From Candidatus Nitrosocosmicus arcticus (GTDB lineage: Archaea; Thermoproteota; Nitrososphaeria; Nitrososphaerales; Nitrososphaeraceae): a DNA stretch of 64,000 nt. Both the position numbers and the translations under genes were made by a program. Below are positions 47,263 to 56,057 of this stretch, piece by piece (position 1 is the first letter of the stretch; every line of letters begins with the position of its first letter). Where the stretch lies: positions 248,001 to 312,000 of the forward strand of contig NZ_ML675578.1 in the NCBI RefSeq assembly GCF_007826885.1. The letters are read 5' to 3'. The notes under the pieces were generated by a model, which was not told the origin of the DNA, searched no databases, and was given only the letters and a program-made list of their open reading frames with translations.

Positions 47263-47272
47263 AAATATATAA
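47263..47272 (+). promoter_or_regulatory. TATA box deciding the GTG at 47290
   Basis: AAATATATAA centred about 23 bp before GTG 47290, inside the longer frame that opens at 47206. Confidence 0.55.
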
Positions 47273-47289
47273 TAGTAAATTTTGAGTTA

Positions 47290-48162
47290 GTGGCGAAAGT
47301 CATAGCATTCCATTCGTACAAAGGAGGGACAGGTAAAACCACACTAGCAGTAAACCTTTCTGCAAATCTAGTGTCAAAGGGTTACAATGTTCTGCTTATT
47401 GATATGGATGTCTATGCTCCAAGCTTATATGTGTATTTTGATATCCAACCCAAGAAATGGATTAATGATTACTTGAATGACAAAATTTCCTTTTGTGATT
47501 CTATTTATGATTTCTCTCATGTTATTGAGGAGTTTCATTCAGGTACACTGATCAAGGACACTTGTGGCTCATTTCATGCTGTGTTTTCTAATCCTTCAAA
47601 ACAAGAAATAACCGATTTAGATTCAGTCATGAGGAAAGACTCATCAAAGTCCCAAATGTTAAAAAAGATGTTATTTTTAAAAGAAACAGGTATTGCAGAA
47701 ACAGATTATGATTTTATCATACTGGATACAAGTCCTGGCATTCGATATTGGTCAATTAATTCATTGGCCATTTCAGACACCATCTTTCTGTCTCTAAAGA
47801 TGGATAATATAGACATAGAAGGTACTAAACACATGGCTATGGATGTGTATGGTTCTTTTACAAGTTATGGAACTACATCTTATCTTTTGTTGAATCGAGT
47901 TGCAGGCTATTGCGAACCACCGGTACTCCTCGATTCAAGCAACTCTGTTTATGGTGAAAATTCTTCCTCTTTTAGCGCTTTAGTGTTAGAACAAAATGAA
48001 ACAATTAAGAATCTAGAAAAGTTAATAAAAATGGATGTTGTTTCGATGATTCCATGTTATTGTGATATGCAATTTGAAAGGCAGGAATATTTGACTGCCT
48101 TGAAAAATCCTGATCACCCTTTCTCAAAAAAAATCGATGAATTGTCAAAGAAAATTGAGTAG
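47290..48162 (+). CDS. ParA/MinD-type ATPase
   Basis: A 290-residue SIMIBI-class ATPase. The deviant Walker A is K11-G-G-T-G-K16-T-T. LLIDMDVYAPSLYVYF is the switch I region and FIILDTSPGIRYW is Walker B/switch II. Such proteins position cargo or regulate partners through ATP-dependent dimerisation. The GTG at 47290 is preferred over the TTG-rich upstream frame because of the TATA box at 47263 and because family members begin a few residues before the P loop. No ParB or plasmid gene is nearby. The next gene, a KaiC-like/cyclase fusion, follows after 98 bp. Confidence 0.85.
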   Translation: MAKVIAFHSYKGGTGKTTLAVNLSANLVSKGYNVLLIDMDVYAPSLYVYFDIQPKKWINDYLNDKISFCDSIYDFSHVIEEFHSGTLIKDTCGSFHAVFSNPSKQEITDLDSVMRKDSSKSQMLKKMLFLKETGIAETDYDFIILDTSPGIRYWSINSLAISDTIFLSLKMDNIDIEGTKHMAMDVYGSFTSYGTTSYLLLNRVAGYCEPPVLLDSSNSVYGENSSSFSALVLEQNETIKNLEKLIKMDVVSMIPCYCDMQFERQEYLTALKNPDHPFSKKIDELSKKIE

Positions 48163-48260
48163 TTCATATCAATTACGACGGTTGAGGATGGGTTAACCAC
48201 AAAATTATAGACCCCTTATATGGAAAAAAAGAAATATCTACTAAACATAGTAATTTTTGG

Positions 48261-49685
48261 ATGAAACATTTCCCTGGTAATGACATCATAAATAGAAACT
48301 TAAAGCAACCTGATCTTGGAGTATATCTCATTTATGGGCCGAAGTCATCGGGAAAGTTACATTATTGCAATAATTTTATATTAAATGGTCTAACAGACGG
48401 AGTTTTTTGTATTTGTATCAGTTCTTCATTCATAGAAAAAAAATATAAGAGCATTTTCTTTTCGGGACAGGAGATCTTATGTGTTAATTTGAAGGTGTTG
48501 AATCCATATACTTTGAACGGATACGATAGGTCCGATTTCGATAATAATCAAGCGCTCATGCATCTTTTTGAAGAAATTAAACAATTAATTGACGCCCATT
48601 CAAATCGACCTGTATACCTCGTGTTAAGTTCATTGACCAACTTTCTAGAAAATTTTAATGAACAAAATGTAATCAAATTTGTAACCAGTTTAGTCTTTCT
48701 TCTCAAAAACTATGAGATAAATTCAATATTTACGATCGATAATACAGACCCTAATTCATCTATATTGGTTAATAAAATAGCACATCTTTTTGATGGACTG
48801 CTTGAAACCAAGTTACCTTCTGATTCTTCCCAACCCCAAAAGTACATAAAATTAGTATCTATGTTTGGGAATAATAATTGCAAATCTGATTGGATAAGTT
48901 ATACACTAGACAATAACAATATTATCACGTCTATTAGTAATCAAACTAGATTAATTTGCAATTTATGTAAGGAGCAGATTAATGAATTCCCAGTATTCTA
49001 TCAAGACCTTTCTTTTCATCAGGAGCATTTAACCGTCTATATGAAATTAGTTAATTTCTACGGAAATTCTAAAATTGCGGAATTTGGATCATCTGGAATA
49101 TTATATGCAAATTTCTTCTTTATTGATATCGTTGGATTGTCAGATCCGTCTTTGTCAGTAAAAAATCAAATAGAAAAGATCCAGATTTTAAATAACTTGA
49201 TCAATTCATGTAATTCTTATAAGAAAGACCGAGACAAGAAAATCCTTCCTACTGGAGACGGTATGGCGATAGGTTTCTTGACTGATCCTAAACTACCTGT
49301 AGAATTAAGCTTGGAACTTCACAAGAAACTGGGAATACATAATTCAAATTCGTCAAATCAATCTGTAATTCAAGTGCGTATAGGAATTGGTTCGGGTCAT
49401 GTATTTATAGTCAATGATTTGAATGATAACCAAAATTTATGGGGTCCAGGCATAATACTTGCTAGGAGAGTTATGGATTTGGGGGATCAAGGCCATATTT
49501 TGATCGAAGGAGGTATTGCAAATAGCTTATTTAGTATTGATAATGAGTTAAAGAAAGACATACATTATCTTGGGAATTTCTGCATAAAACATAATCAAAA
49601 AATTGATGTTTATTCTCTATATAATCAATATGCAGGCAACGCAAAGATTCCACAAAAATTCTTGGATCAGCGTAAATCAATTTGA
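48261..49685 (+). CDS. KaiC-like ATPase fused to class III nucleotidyl cyclase domain
   Basis: A 474-residue two-domain protein. Residues 15-220 resemble a KaiC/Rad55-type P-loop ATPase: VYLIYGPKSSGKLHYC with K32, where the usual Thr/Ser after Lys is Leu (L33), and PVYLVLSSLTNFLE near Walker B. A cysteine pair (CNLC) sits in the linker. Residues 280-455 form a class III adenylate/guanylate cyclase domain: metal Asps D289 (FFIDIVG) and D333 (PTGDGMAIGF), exactly 44 apart, then RIGIGSGHVF and GPGIILARRVMDLG. The Asn usual before the catalytic Arg is Ile. It may make or sense a cyclic nucleotide. Part of the signalling cluster. Confidence 0.78.
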   Translation: MKHFPGNDIINRNLKQPDLGVYLIYGPKSSGKLHYCNNFILNGLTDGVFCICISSSFIEKKYKSIFFSGQEILCVNLKVLNPYTLNGYDRSDFDNNQALMHLFEEIKQLIDAHSNRPVYLVLSSLTNFLENFNEQNVIKFVTSLVFLLKNYEINSIFTIDNTDPNSSILVNKIAHLFDGLLETKLPSDSSQPQKYIKLVSMFGNNNCKSDWISYTLDNNNIITSISNQTRLICNLCKEQINEFPVFYQDLSFHQEHLTVYMKLVNFYGNSKIAEFGSSGILYANFFFIDIVGLSDPSLSVKNQIEKIQILNNLINSCNSYKKDRDKKILPTGDGMAIGFLTDPKLPVELSLELHKKLGIHNSNSSNQSVIQVRIGIGSGHVFIVNDLNDNQNLWGPGIILARRVMDLGDQGHILIEGGIANSLFSIDNELKKDIHYLGNFCIKHNQKIDVYSLYNQYAGNAKIPQKFLDQRKSI

Positions 49686-50005
49686 TACAGAATATATCAT
49701 AATTGATAAATCTTTAAAATCTGATTTAATAAATAATCAATAGCATTATTATGGAATTCATTTCCTGTTGCTGACTTCCTTTACAGAAACCAATTTTAGT
49801 AACACTATTTTTTCTCCAAAGCCATATCTTTAACTCAATTTAAATACTAAAGATGATCAAATTGTTATAGAACATATTATAACAATATATTCCCCAATAC
49901 CTAAAAGCAACCCCATAACCGTTTTTTTAGGATTTTAACAAATATTAAGTGTAAGTCAAGTATTTTGGAGAATGTTTTTATATCTTTACCATATAGAAAG
50001 CGTGT
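49686..50005. other. intergenic with promoter of DUF4242 gene
   Basis: No gene. A TATA-like TTTATATC lies about 26 bp before ATG 50006. Confidence 0.4.
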
Positions 50006-50269
50006 ATGGCTATTTTTCTTGATGTTCATAAAGTGCCATTTAAAGAAGAGAATCTTCAAGAGCTAGTTAACGCTCCCATAGACGAATACGGGGTCGCACA
50101 TGTAAACTTATTTTACAATATGGAAGCTGGTGTATGTTTTTGTTTATTGAGCGCTCCCGATAAAGAAGCAGTGATTAAACATCACGATAAGGTTAACATA
50201 GAATGCGAATGGATCACAGAAGTTAGTATGGCGACAGGCAATGAATCTTTGAAATTCACTACCAGGTGA
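50006..50269 (+). CDS. DUF4242 protein (nickel-binding-like)
   Basis: An 87-residue ferredoxin-like-fold protein. FLDVHKVPF at the start, VNLFYNMEAGVCFCLLSAPDKEAVIKHH in the middle. The pattern matches DUF4242, whose Streptomyces member SCO4226 binds nickel. His and Cys residues (H8, C52, C54, HH near 70) are candidate ligands. It lies inside the signalling cluster; role unknown. Confidence 0.72.
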   Translation: MAIFLDVHKVPFKEENLQELVNAPIDEYGVAHVNLFYNMEAGVCFCLLSAPDKEAVIKHHDKVNIECEWITEVSMATGNESLKFTTR

Positions 50270-50468
50270 ACGCATTTACATCTGAAAAATTGTTTCATCT
50301 TGCAAAATAGATGATAACAAACTGAATATTGAAGCAGAAAAACAAAAGAATGAGAATAAGACTTAGACCCGGAATTTTCAATTATCATTATTGGGTTCTA
50401 TTAAAAAGTAAAATAAAAAAGATAATCTTATATTCGTAGGTGAATTAATAACCTATAAGTTAGCAAAA

Positions 50469-51575
50469 ATGCCCGTAGATTATGGCATAAAGGAAGTCAA
50501 TGTAAATCATACCCTTGATGAAGCCATAAATTTAATATTTAAAATATTTTCCAATACAGAGCGACATTTAGAAATAATTATAGATCATGATTGGTTATGC
50601 CATTTAGTGGAGAAATCATCAATTCTTACACTTTTCAGGAAATTAAAATTGCGGAGTATTGATATCAAGATCGTAGTCGAAATTAACAAGAAGAATGCTA
50701 ACTATTCGAAGCGACTAATGAAATTTTCTGATATACGACATTCAGATGGACTAGAAGGTTGCAGCTTTAGAAACGAACAATCCTACTGTTTCTGCCATAT
50801 CCCAGAAAATGAAATGAGCGATCAGGGGCAGAAAATCGAACCGCTGGAGAAATTGGCCCAGCTTTTCTATATCGATAACATGCATTTTGTCAATCAACAA
50901 GATTTTTTATTTAAACATCTATGGGATGATTCCGTTCCAGCAAGGGAAAAAATAACTGAAATTGAAAAAGGTGTAATGGAGGTCATCTTAAACCACGAAC
51001 CAAAATCAGAAATTGACATCAATTCAAATGAAGTACTTTTTCGCATAGTGGAATCTTGCGTAGATCAAATATTGATATTAATTCCCTCAACTCCTCTCTT
51101 TTGGGATTTTTATAATAGCAGGCTGCTTGTTTCAATCTCAAGGATGTTAGTCAAAGACGTGACGGCGAAGATCCTAATTCATTTGGAAGATGGACAAATA
51201 GCCATAAAAGATGAAATACGATATAAACTCAAGGAATTATCTCAGGATTTAGATATTAATACTAATTTTTTCTCAAAAAAAATTCCCCAATCTCATCTAT
51301 CAATAATTATAGACAATGTTGTTTTAGTAGAAATTGATTACAAGAATGAAAAATCTATTCTTTCCAAAAACGAACTGAACCCGATAGTTTCCTTTTCCAT
51401 TAATGATACTCGAGTATCGTCTTCAACGTCAGTTTTTGACATATTGTGGATACAATCTGATTTTGAAAGACAAAAAAAGATTAAACAAACCTATTTTGAT
51501 ATTTTTAAAGGATTCAATATGAAAAGCGAAAAATATAGTAGAGATTGGAATTTTGAAAAGAAAAGTAACAAATAA
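50469..51575 (+). CDS. kinase-less relative of histidine kinase sensor region
   Basis: A 368-residue soluble protein. Residues 60-100 (SIDIKIVVEINKKNANYSKRL, FSDIRHSDGLEG), 150-180 (FVNQQDFLFKHLWDDSVPAREKI) and 325-350 (SSTSVFDILWIQSDFERQKK) match successive parts of the sensor of the 723-residue kinase at 43958-46129. It ends just before the region where that protein has its H-box. There is no histidine or ATPase domain. It may be a decoy, a ligand-binding regulator or a co-sensor for the kinase. Confidence 0.75.
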   Translation: MPVDYGIKEVNVNHTLDEAINLIFKIFSNTERHLEIIIDHDWLCHLVEKSSILTLFRKLKLRSIDIKIVVEINKKNANYSKRLMKFSDIRHSDGLEGCSFRNEQSYCFCHIPENEMSDQGQKIEPLEKLAQLFYIDNMHFVNQQDFLFKHLWDDSVPAREKITEIEKGVMEVILNHEPKSEIDINSNEVLFRIVESCVDQILILIPSTPLFWDFYNSRLLVSISRMLVKDVTAKILIHLEDGQIAIKDEIRYKLKELSQDLDINTNFFSKKIPQSHLSIIIDNVVLVEIDYKNEKSILSKNELNPIVSFSINDTRVSSSTSVFDILWIQSDFERQKKIKQTYFDIFKGFNMKSEKYSRDWNFEKKSNK

Positions 51576-51759
51576 TTTAACACCATGTTTCACATACTCT
51601 ATATAAAAACAAACTTCGTTCATGTCTTTCATGTCCATTGAATCATTGAATTAATTTCTAGAATTAGCGCAATACTTATGTTTAGTAACTATATATATGG
51701 TAAGTACATACCCCAATTGTATCCAAAAGTTTTTTAGTTGATTTTAATTAATAACTAAT

Positions 51760-51779
51760 ACGTACGTACGTATGTATGT
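51760..51779. repeat. ACGT/ATGT tetranucleotide run
   Basis: A 20-bp simple repeat, ACGT three times then ATGT twice, between genes. Confidence 0.6.
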
Positions 51780-51806
51780 CATCGCAAATAGGCTAGAAAG
51801 AAAGAA

Positions 51807-52787
51807 TCATGAGAGCCTAAATTGTATTTTTATTCCATCGTGATCGTAAACATAAAATGATGATTTATAGTGCAAATCTGATTCAAGTACCTTTTCATCA
51901 ATAGGTATGCCATTACTGGTGAGGAGGCTTTTCAATATGTCTATCTCTTTTCTGACATCAGGTATCCGTATTGCAAAATGGTCAAGACCAGTTTTGCCCG
52001 AGTTATTTGCACTATTAGGTAAGATGTTTGTTCCAGTCCAAGTGTTGGTGGCAATGTGATGATGATAGCTATCTGCAGCAAAGAAATACACCCCAGGATA
52101 GGATGCCGTATGGTGAAGACCGAGCATACCTTGATAGAAATTTTTGGCTTTAGGAAGGTTTGATACGTGCAAATGAACGTGACCTATTGACGTTTTACCA
52201 GGAAAACCATTCCATGTTCCATAACTCTCATGATTTAGTAAATTGTTGATGTCAAGAGGTTCTGTTACCATGTGTACATTGTTTGCACCTGTCCATACCC
52301 ATTCAGATGGTTTCCTATCTCGGTAAACTTCGATTCCATTATTATCAGGGTCATGGAAATATAGAGACTCAGAGACGGCGTGGTCAGCCATACCTTCATA
52401 GTATTGTGGATCAAGATTATTCTGAATGTGTTGTAGAAACGATGCCAAAAATTTTCTTTCAGGTAGTAATATGGCAAAATGATAAAGGCCGGCCGCCCTT
52501 TTTACTTTGCTAGGTTGGCCTGTCTCACTATTGTTACTATCGATTTGATTTAAGACCAATAGGGATGCACGCTTATCCTGTCCAATCTCCTGCGAGGCAA
52601 GATATGCTAGGTTTTCTCTTGAACTGTTCTCTAATACCCTAAACCCTAACATGGAGTGGTAAAAATCTATGGATTTTTGCAAATTAGACACTTTAAGGTG
52701 AACATGATCTATCTTTAAAGAAGGATTAGCGATAAATCTATTGTCTGCAGGCTTCGTACTATTATTATTATTATTACTATAATTCAT
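51807..52787 (-). CDS. two-domain extradiol dioxygenase-like (CatE-type) VOC protein
   Basis: A 326-residue protein with two vicinal-oxygen-chelate domains. The first (about 25-165) has HVHLKVSNLQKSIDFYHSMLG and YFHDPDNNGIEVYRDR. The second (about 200-326) has GHVHLHVSNLPKAKNFYQGMLG, GLDHFAIRIP and DHDGIKIQF. The Fe(II)/Mn(II) ligands in this family are the His of HVHL, the His of LDHF and a final acidic residue; here the final position reads DGIKIQF, so the usual Glu appears replaced. It resembles catechol-2,3-dioxygenase CatE of Bacillus. Substrate unknown. Confidence 0.82.
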   Translation of the reverse strand: MNYSNNNNNSTKPADNRFIANPSLKIDHVHLKVSNLQKSIDFYHSMLGFRVLENSSRENLAYLASQEIGQDKRASLLVLNQIDSNNSETGQPSKVKRAAGLYHFAILLPERKFLASFLQHIQNNLDPQYYEGMADHAVSESLYFHDPDNNGIEVYRDRKPSEWVWTGANNVHMVTEPLDINNLLNHESYGTWNGFPGKTSIGHVHLHVSNLPKAKNFYQGMLGLHHTASYPGVYFFAADSYHHHIATNTWTGTNILPNSANNSGKTGLDHFAIRIPDVRKEIDILKSLLTSNGIPIDEKVLESDLHYKSSFYVYDHDGIKIQFRLS

Positions 52788-52983
52788 AAATATATTTCAC
52801 ATCAGATCTATTTAATACCAAAACCCAGTTCAAAAGATAACAAAAAAATAAAATTATTTGTGCAGTTATGAGTACAAACAAATGACAGTTAATTGCAGCT
52901 TGACGAAATGCTATGAAGTGTAGGGGAACGAATTGTTTCTAACATTCCTTCTTCCATTAGTTTTTCTCTTTCTGATGCATTTT

Positions 52984-53800
52984 CTAGGCCAAGTTCCCTC
53001 CTTCTGCAAGTTTTTCATTCATAGGTACTACTGCTGAATTAATATTCTCATAGGCGCTGCCAACTCTTTCTGGGAGTTCATCTGCTTGTTCCTGGGTTGT
53101 TATGACACTCCCTGGAGGAACAAATTTGTCGTCTGCAATTTCTACCCTCCTGTTATATACTTGAAACACCAATTGCCACGTCATTCCCCAGTTTTGCATC
53201 AAATAGTAAACTTTACATTCCAACAAATGTGTTATTTCCTACATACGCAGGTCCATATATCAGGACGCCATGTAATAAGCTTACATTTTCACCGACATAG
53301 ACAGAATATCCGTTATCAAATCTGCTGTCATTCCCTAACAAACGGTCTCCATTACTAGCAAACCTCATATCATCCAAATTCTTTCCATCTAGAGTATTTA
53401 TCAATCCGTGTACTACCGCACCATCTTGAATGTTAGAGAATGACCCTATATGCAGCGGTGTCCCTTCATAGCCTCTGTACCCAGCTGTAGGTGCAACCAG
53501 AACATTCTCTTCTATGTAACAATCTCCAATAACTACTGCGAATGGATGGATGAATGCAGATCCTCGGGTAGATGGAGAAGTTATATTTGGATTAAAATCG
53601 GTTTTAACATTTTCGTGAATATTTGGTCATTCCTAACTATTTGAAGAAACTTGTTCACCTAATTGTTCTTTTTGTTGCTGATGCTGATGCTGCTGCAATT
53701 GGCTCGCCTGTCCATAACTTTGAGGTAGAATAGTTATCAAGATAGCAAGGCTTGCTACTGCAACTATATGAGTATGTAATCGATAGTTTTTTTGTAACCC
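52984..53800 (-). pseudogene. exported gamma-class carbonic anhydrase, broken
   Basis: The minus strand from about 53800 reads a signal peptide (HIVAVASLAILITILPQSYG) and a Gln/His-rich linker that ends in stops. Then comes the left-handed beta-helix of a Cam-type carbonic anhydrase: SNIQDGAVVHGL with the first ligand His, and SVYVGENVSLLHGVLIYGPA. The second His is kept in SLLHG, but the third metal His of the usual VHGPA is Tyr (IYGPA). A stop follows VGNNTFVGM, then a frameshift leads to FVPPGSVITTQEQADELPERV. Not functional. The live enzyme would have hydrated CO2 outside the cell. Confidence 0.82.
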
Positions 53801-54091
53801 TTGCTATCACCTTGACATGTCTCACTTAAAACCTAAAAGTAAAATATTATTATCCTTTTGCACCATATTCTCTTTATATTGAAATTCTTAGTATCAGTTA
53901 TCGATAAAGTAGAAAAAAACTTCATCCCAACCAGTCTGTATGAAATGTGATCATTTGACTTATGTCTATATGGATCTGATTCGTGAAGATGGTGATTTGA
54001 TAAAATAGGAATCCACTTTGCACGGGAAAAATGAAACAAGTAAGAAGCATTCAATTAAATTATATGAGGACTATAAAGTGAACCTTAATAG

Positions 54092-54724
54092 ATGAAAAGT
54101 TCGACAATAATTTTGTCAAGTACTTGTTGTTTGATAGTTTCAATCACTTTAAGCGTCTCTCTCTTTTCGGGGAATTCAGAAGCAACGTTAGAGATTAATG
54201 ATGAGTCACTAAACATGGAACGCACGGCCTATACCATCTTTAGCAACTCTTCTATAGGAATATCATTTGAGTATCCTTCTAATTGGACGTTAACTGAAAA
54301 ACAATATTTATTTGATGTTGGAGAACCGGATGTTCAGGTATCAGAATTTGAATTTCCATCAGTTTATCGGATGTTTAATTACTTTAATAGCAGTGAAGAA
54401 ATAGAACAAGATCTTAATCGTGGTCTCGACATAGAGGAAATAACTAAAGCGTATAAGGACCATCTAATAAGTAAATATGAACTAGCAAATGTGACCGACT
54501 CCCCTGCATTACAAAAGTACATCATAGGGAACTATTCCGTAGGAACATTTATTTTAAACACGAATGATGAAATGCTCGGTTCAACAGTTACGCAACAAAT
54601 ATTCTTGATTGAAAGAAATGATCAGATTAGCATTCTAGAGTATATCGCTCTTGAAGACGACTTTTGGTCGAAGGAAAGTCAGGATATTTTGAATCACATC
54701 ACTAAATCATTCAGATTTATTTAA
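54092..54724 (+). CDS. exported PsbP-like protein
   Basis: A 210-residue protein with signal peptide (residues 1-31) and a domain of the PsbP/Mog1-like fold: ISFEYPSNWTLTEK near residue 57 and SILEYIALEDDFWSKESQDILNHITKSFRF at the end. The start (ISFEYPSNW) and end (phenylalanine after the last helix) are the hallmarks. Common among archaeal surface proteins; function unknown. Confidence 0.7.
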   Translation: MKSSTIILSSTCCLIVSITLSVSLFSGNSEATLEINDESLNMERTAYTIFSNSSIGISFEYPSNWTLTEKQYLFDVGEPDVQVSEFEFPSVYRMFNYFNSSEEIEQDLNRGLDIEEITKAYKDHLISKYELANVTDSPALQKYIIGNYSVGTFILNTNDEMLGSTVTQQIFLIERNDQISILEYIALEDDFWSKESQDILNHITKSFRFI

Positions 54725-55185
54725 CAGCTAATTTCCTATTTTTTATTGGTTAATACTTTGTAAAAACCTCTACCATATGTATTTACCATTCACAAAGGTT
54801 ACATTGACTTATCTTTTTTTTTGAGTTAGCACAGTTAATCCCTCAGAGATATCAATACTTACAACAATAATACGTTGGCTACATATATACTATATCTGCT
54901 AATAGTATGCTAGAGAGAACTAGATTTTTTTGAATAAACTTTATCCTACTTCTTTCAGATATTCCAAAGAATGCTACATGTTCATTCGTCTCCTTCAATT
55001 TTGTATCTAGCGGATCATGAAATTAGCAGATTATAGTGGTTAGTAATCTGGCACAGTTTTACTAGTCTATATCAAAATCTTTCCTACTAATCGAATAATT
55101 ATATTCGCCCTACTTTGGTATTATTGACAAAAAAAGAGTAGTTTAAGTTATTGTCACAGAATCATTCAAAAAAAATTATTTAGGT
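54725..55185. other. intergenic between convergent genes
   Basis: No gene seen. Confidence 0.4.
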
Positions 55186-55701
55186 TTATTTTGTACTTGA
55201 TAATTGTCCCCTTATTTCGCCATTTGGATTTTGAACTGTGTGAACGTTAACATAGGTGCTATTGCTATTAATTGCAGTTAGTAAATCAGATATTGGTTTT
55301 CCTTGTAACGGCCCTTCCAAATTAATTGCTGTGATATTACCATCTATAGTGATCCCATTTTGATCAGGATTCTGTGTGGGATCGAATGTGAATAGAGTTA
55401 CCACAATTGGTCCGTTTTCGCCTAGAACTCCACTATGGATATGACCTGCGGTTACATTCTGGATACCAGAAGCATTTACGTTAAATTGTAGTGTATCATT
55501 GCTTGGGGCAATTGGAATAAACCTTGCTTCTCCTGTTGCTTGCGTATCTACTACCGGAACTTCCTCTTGACCCGTAAGGTTAGCAACAAAATCGTGGTTT
55601 GCGAATACTGTTGATGGACTTGAAATTGCTGATACTGCGATTACACTTCCTAGCGCTAGAGCCATGGTTAGAAATAACATCGTATTATTTTTGATTGTCA
55701 T
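55186..55701 (-). CDS. exported CHRD-domain protein
   Basis: A 171-residue protein with signal peptide (residues 1-35, cleavage near VFANH) and one CHRD domain: FVANLTGQEEVPVVDTQATGEARF, GHIHSGVLGENGPIVV and YVNVHTVQNPNGEIRGQL. CHRD domains are extracellular beta-rich modules, some binding metal through the His residues. The ATG at 55701 is preferred over 55734 because a TATA box lies 25 bp ahead of it. Function unknown. Confidence 0.85.
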   Translation of the reverse strand: MTIKNNTMLFLTMALALGSVIAVSAISSPSTVFANHDFVANLTGQEEVPVVDTQATGEARFIPIAPSNDTLQFNVNASGIQNVTAGHIHSGVLGENGPIVVTLFTFDPTQNPDQNGITIDGNITAINLEGPLQGKPISDLLTAINSNSTYVNVHTVQNPNGEIRGQLSSTK

Positions 55702-55722
55702 CCACTTTATGTCAATAATATC

Positions 55723-55730
55723 GTATATAA
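55723..55730 (-). promoter_or_regulatory. TATA box of CHRD gene
   Basis: TTATATAC on the minus strand centred about 25 bp before ATG 55701. Confidence 0.55.
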
Positions 55731-55734
55731 CCAC

Positions 55735-56057
55735 TTTGTTTGGCTTCTCACTCCTCTAGAAAACAACTCGAGCCCCGAATCATCCTCTTACACTACTTTG
55801 GATAAATTTCAATAAATGAGGATTAAATGAGCATAATTTTGATAATTCTAAATTATAGATACATAACCACAGAAATAATACTTCAATGAATAGTCTCAAT
55901 AACTAAAGAGTGATTATTTCTATCTTCCTCTTTGTAAAAAAAGATAATAATGAAATATTTGACAGAAAAAAAGGTAACATAGTTTTATACAGTATTTCGC
56001 CGAAGAAACATTATATAATCAATCAAATATTAGGATGTCCAAATAACCCCATATTTT
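55735..56057. other. intergenic, no gene seen
   Basis: Nothing but AT-rich spacer. Confidence 0.4.
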
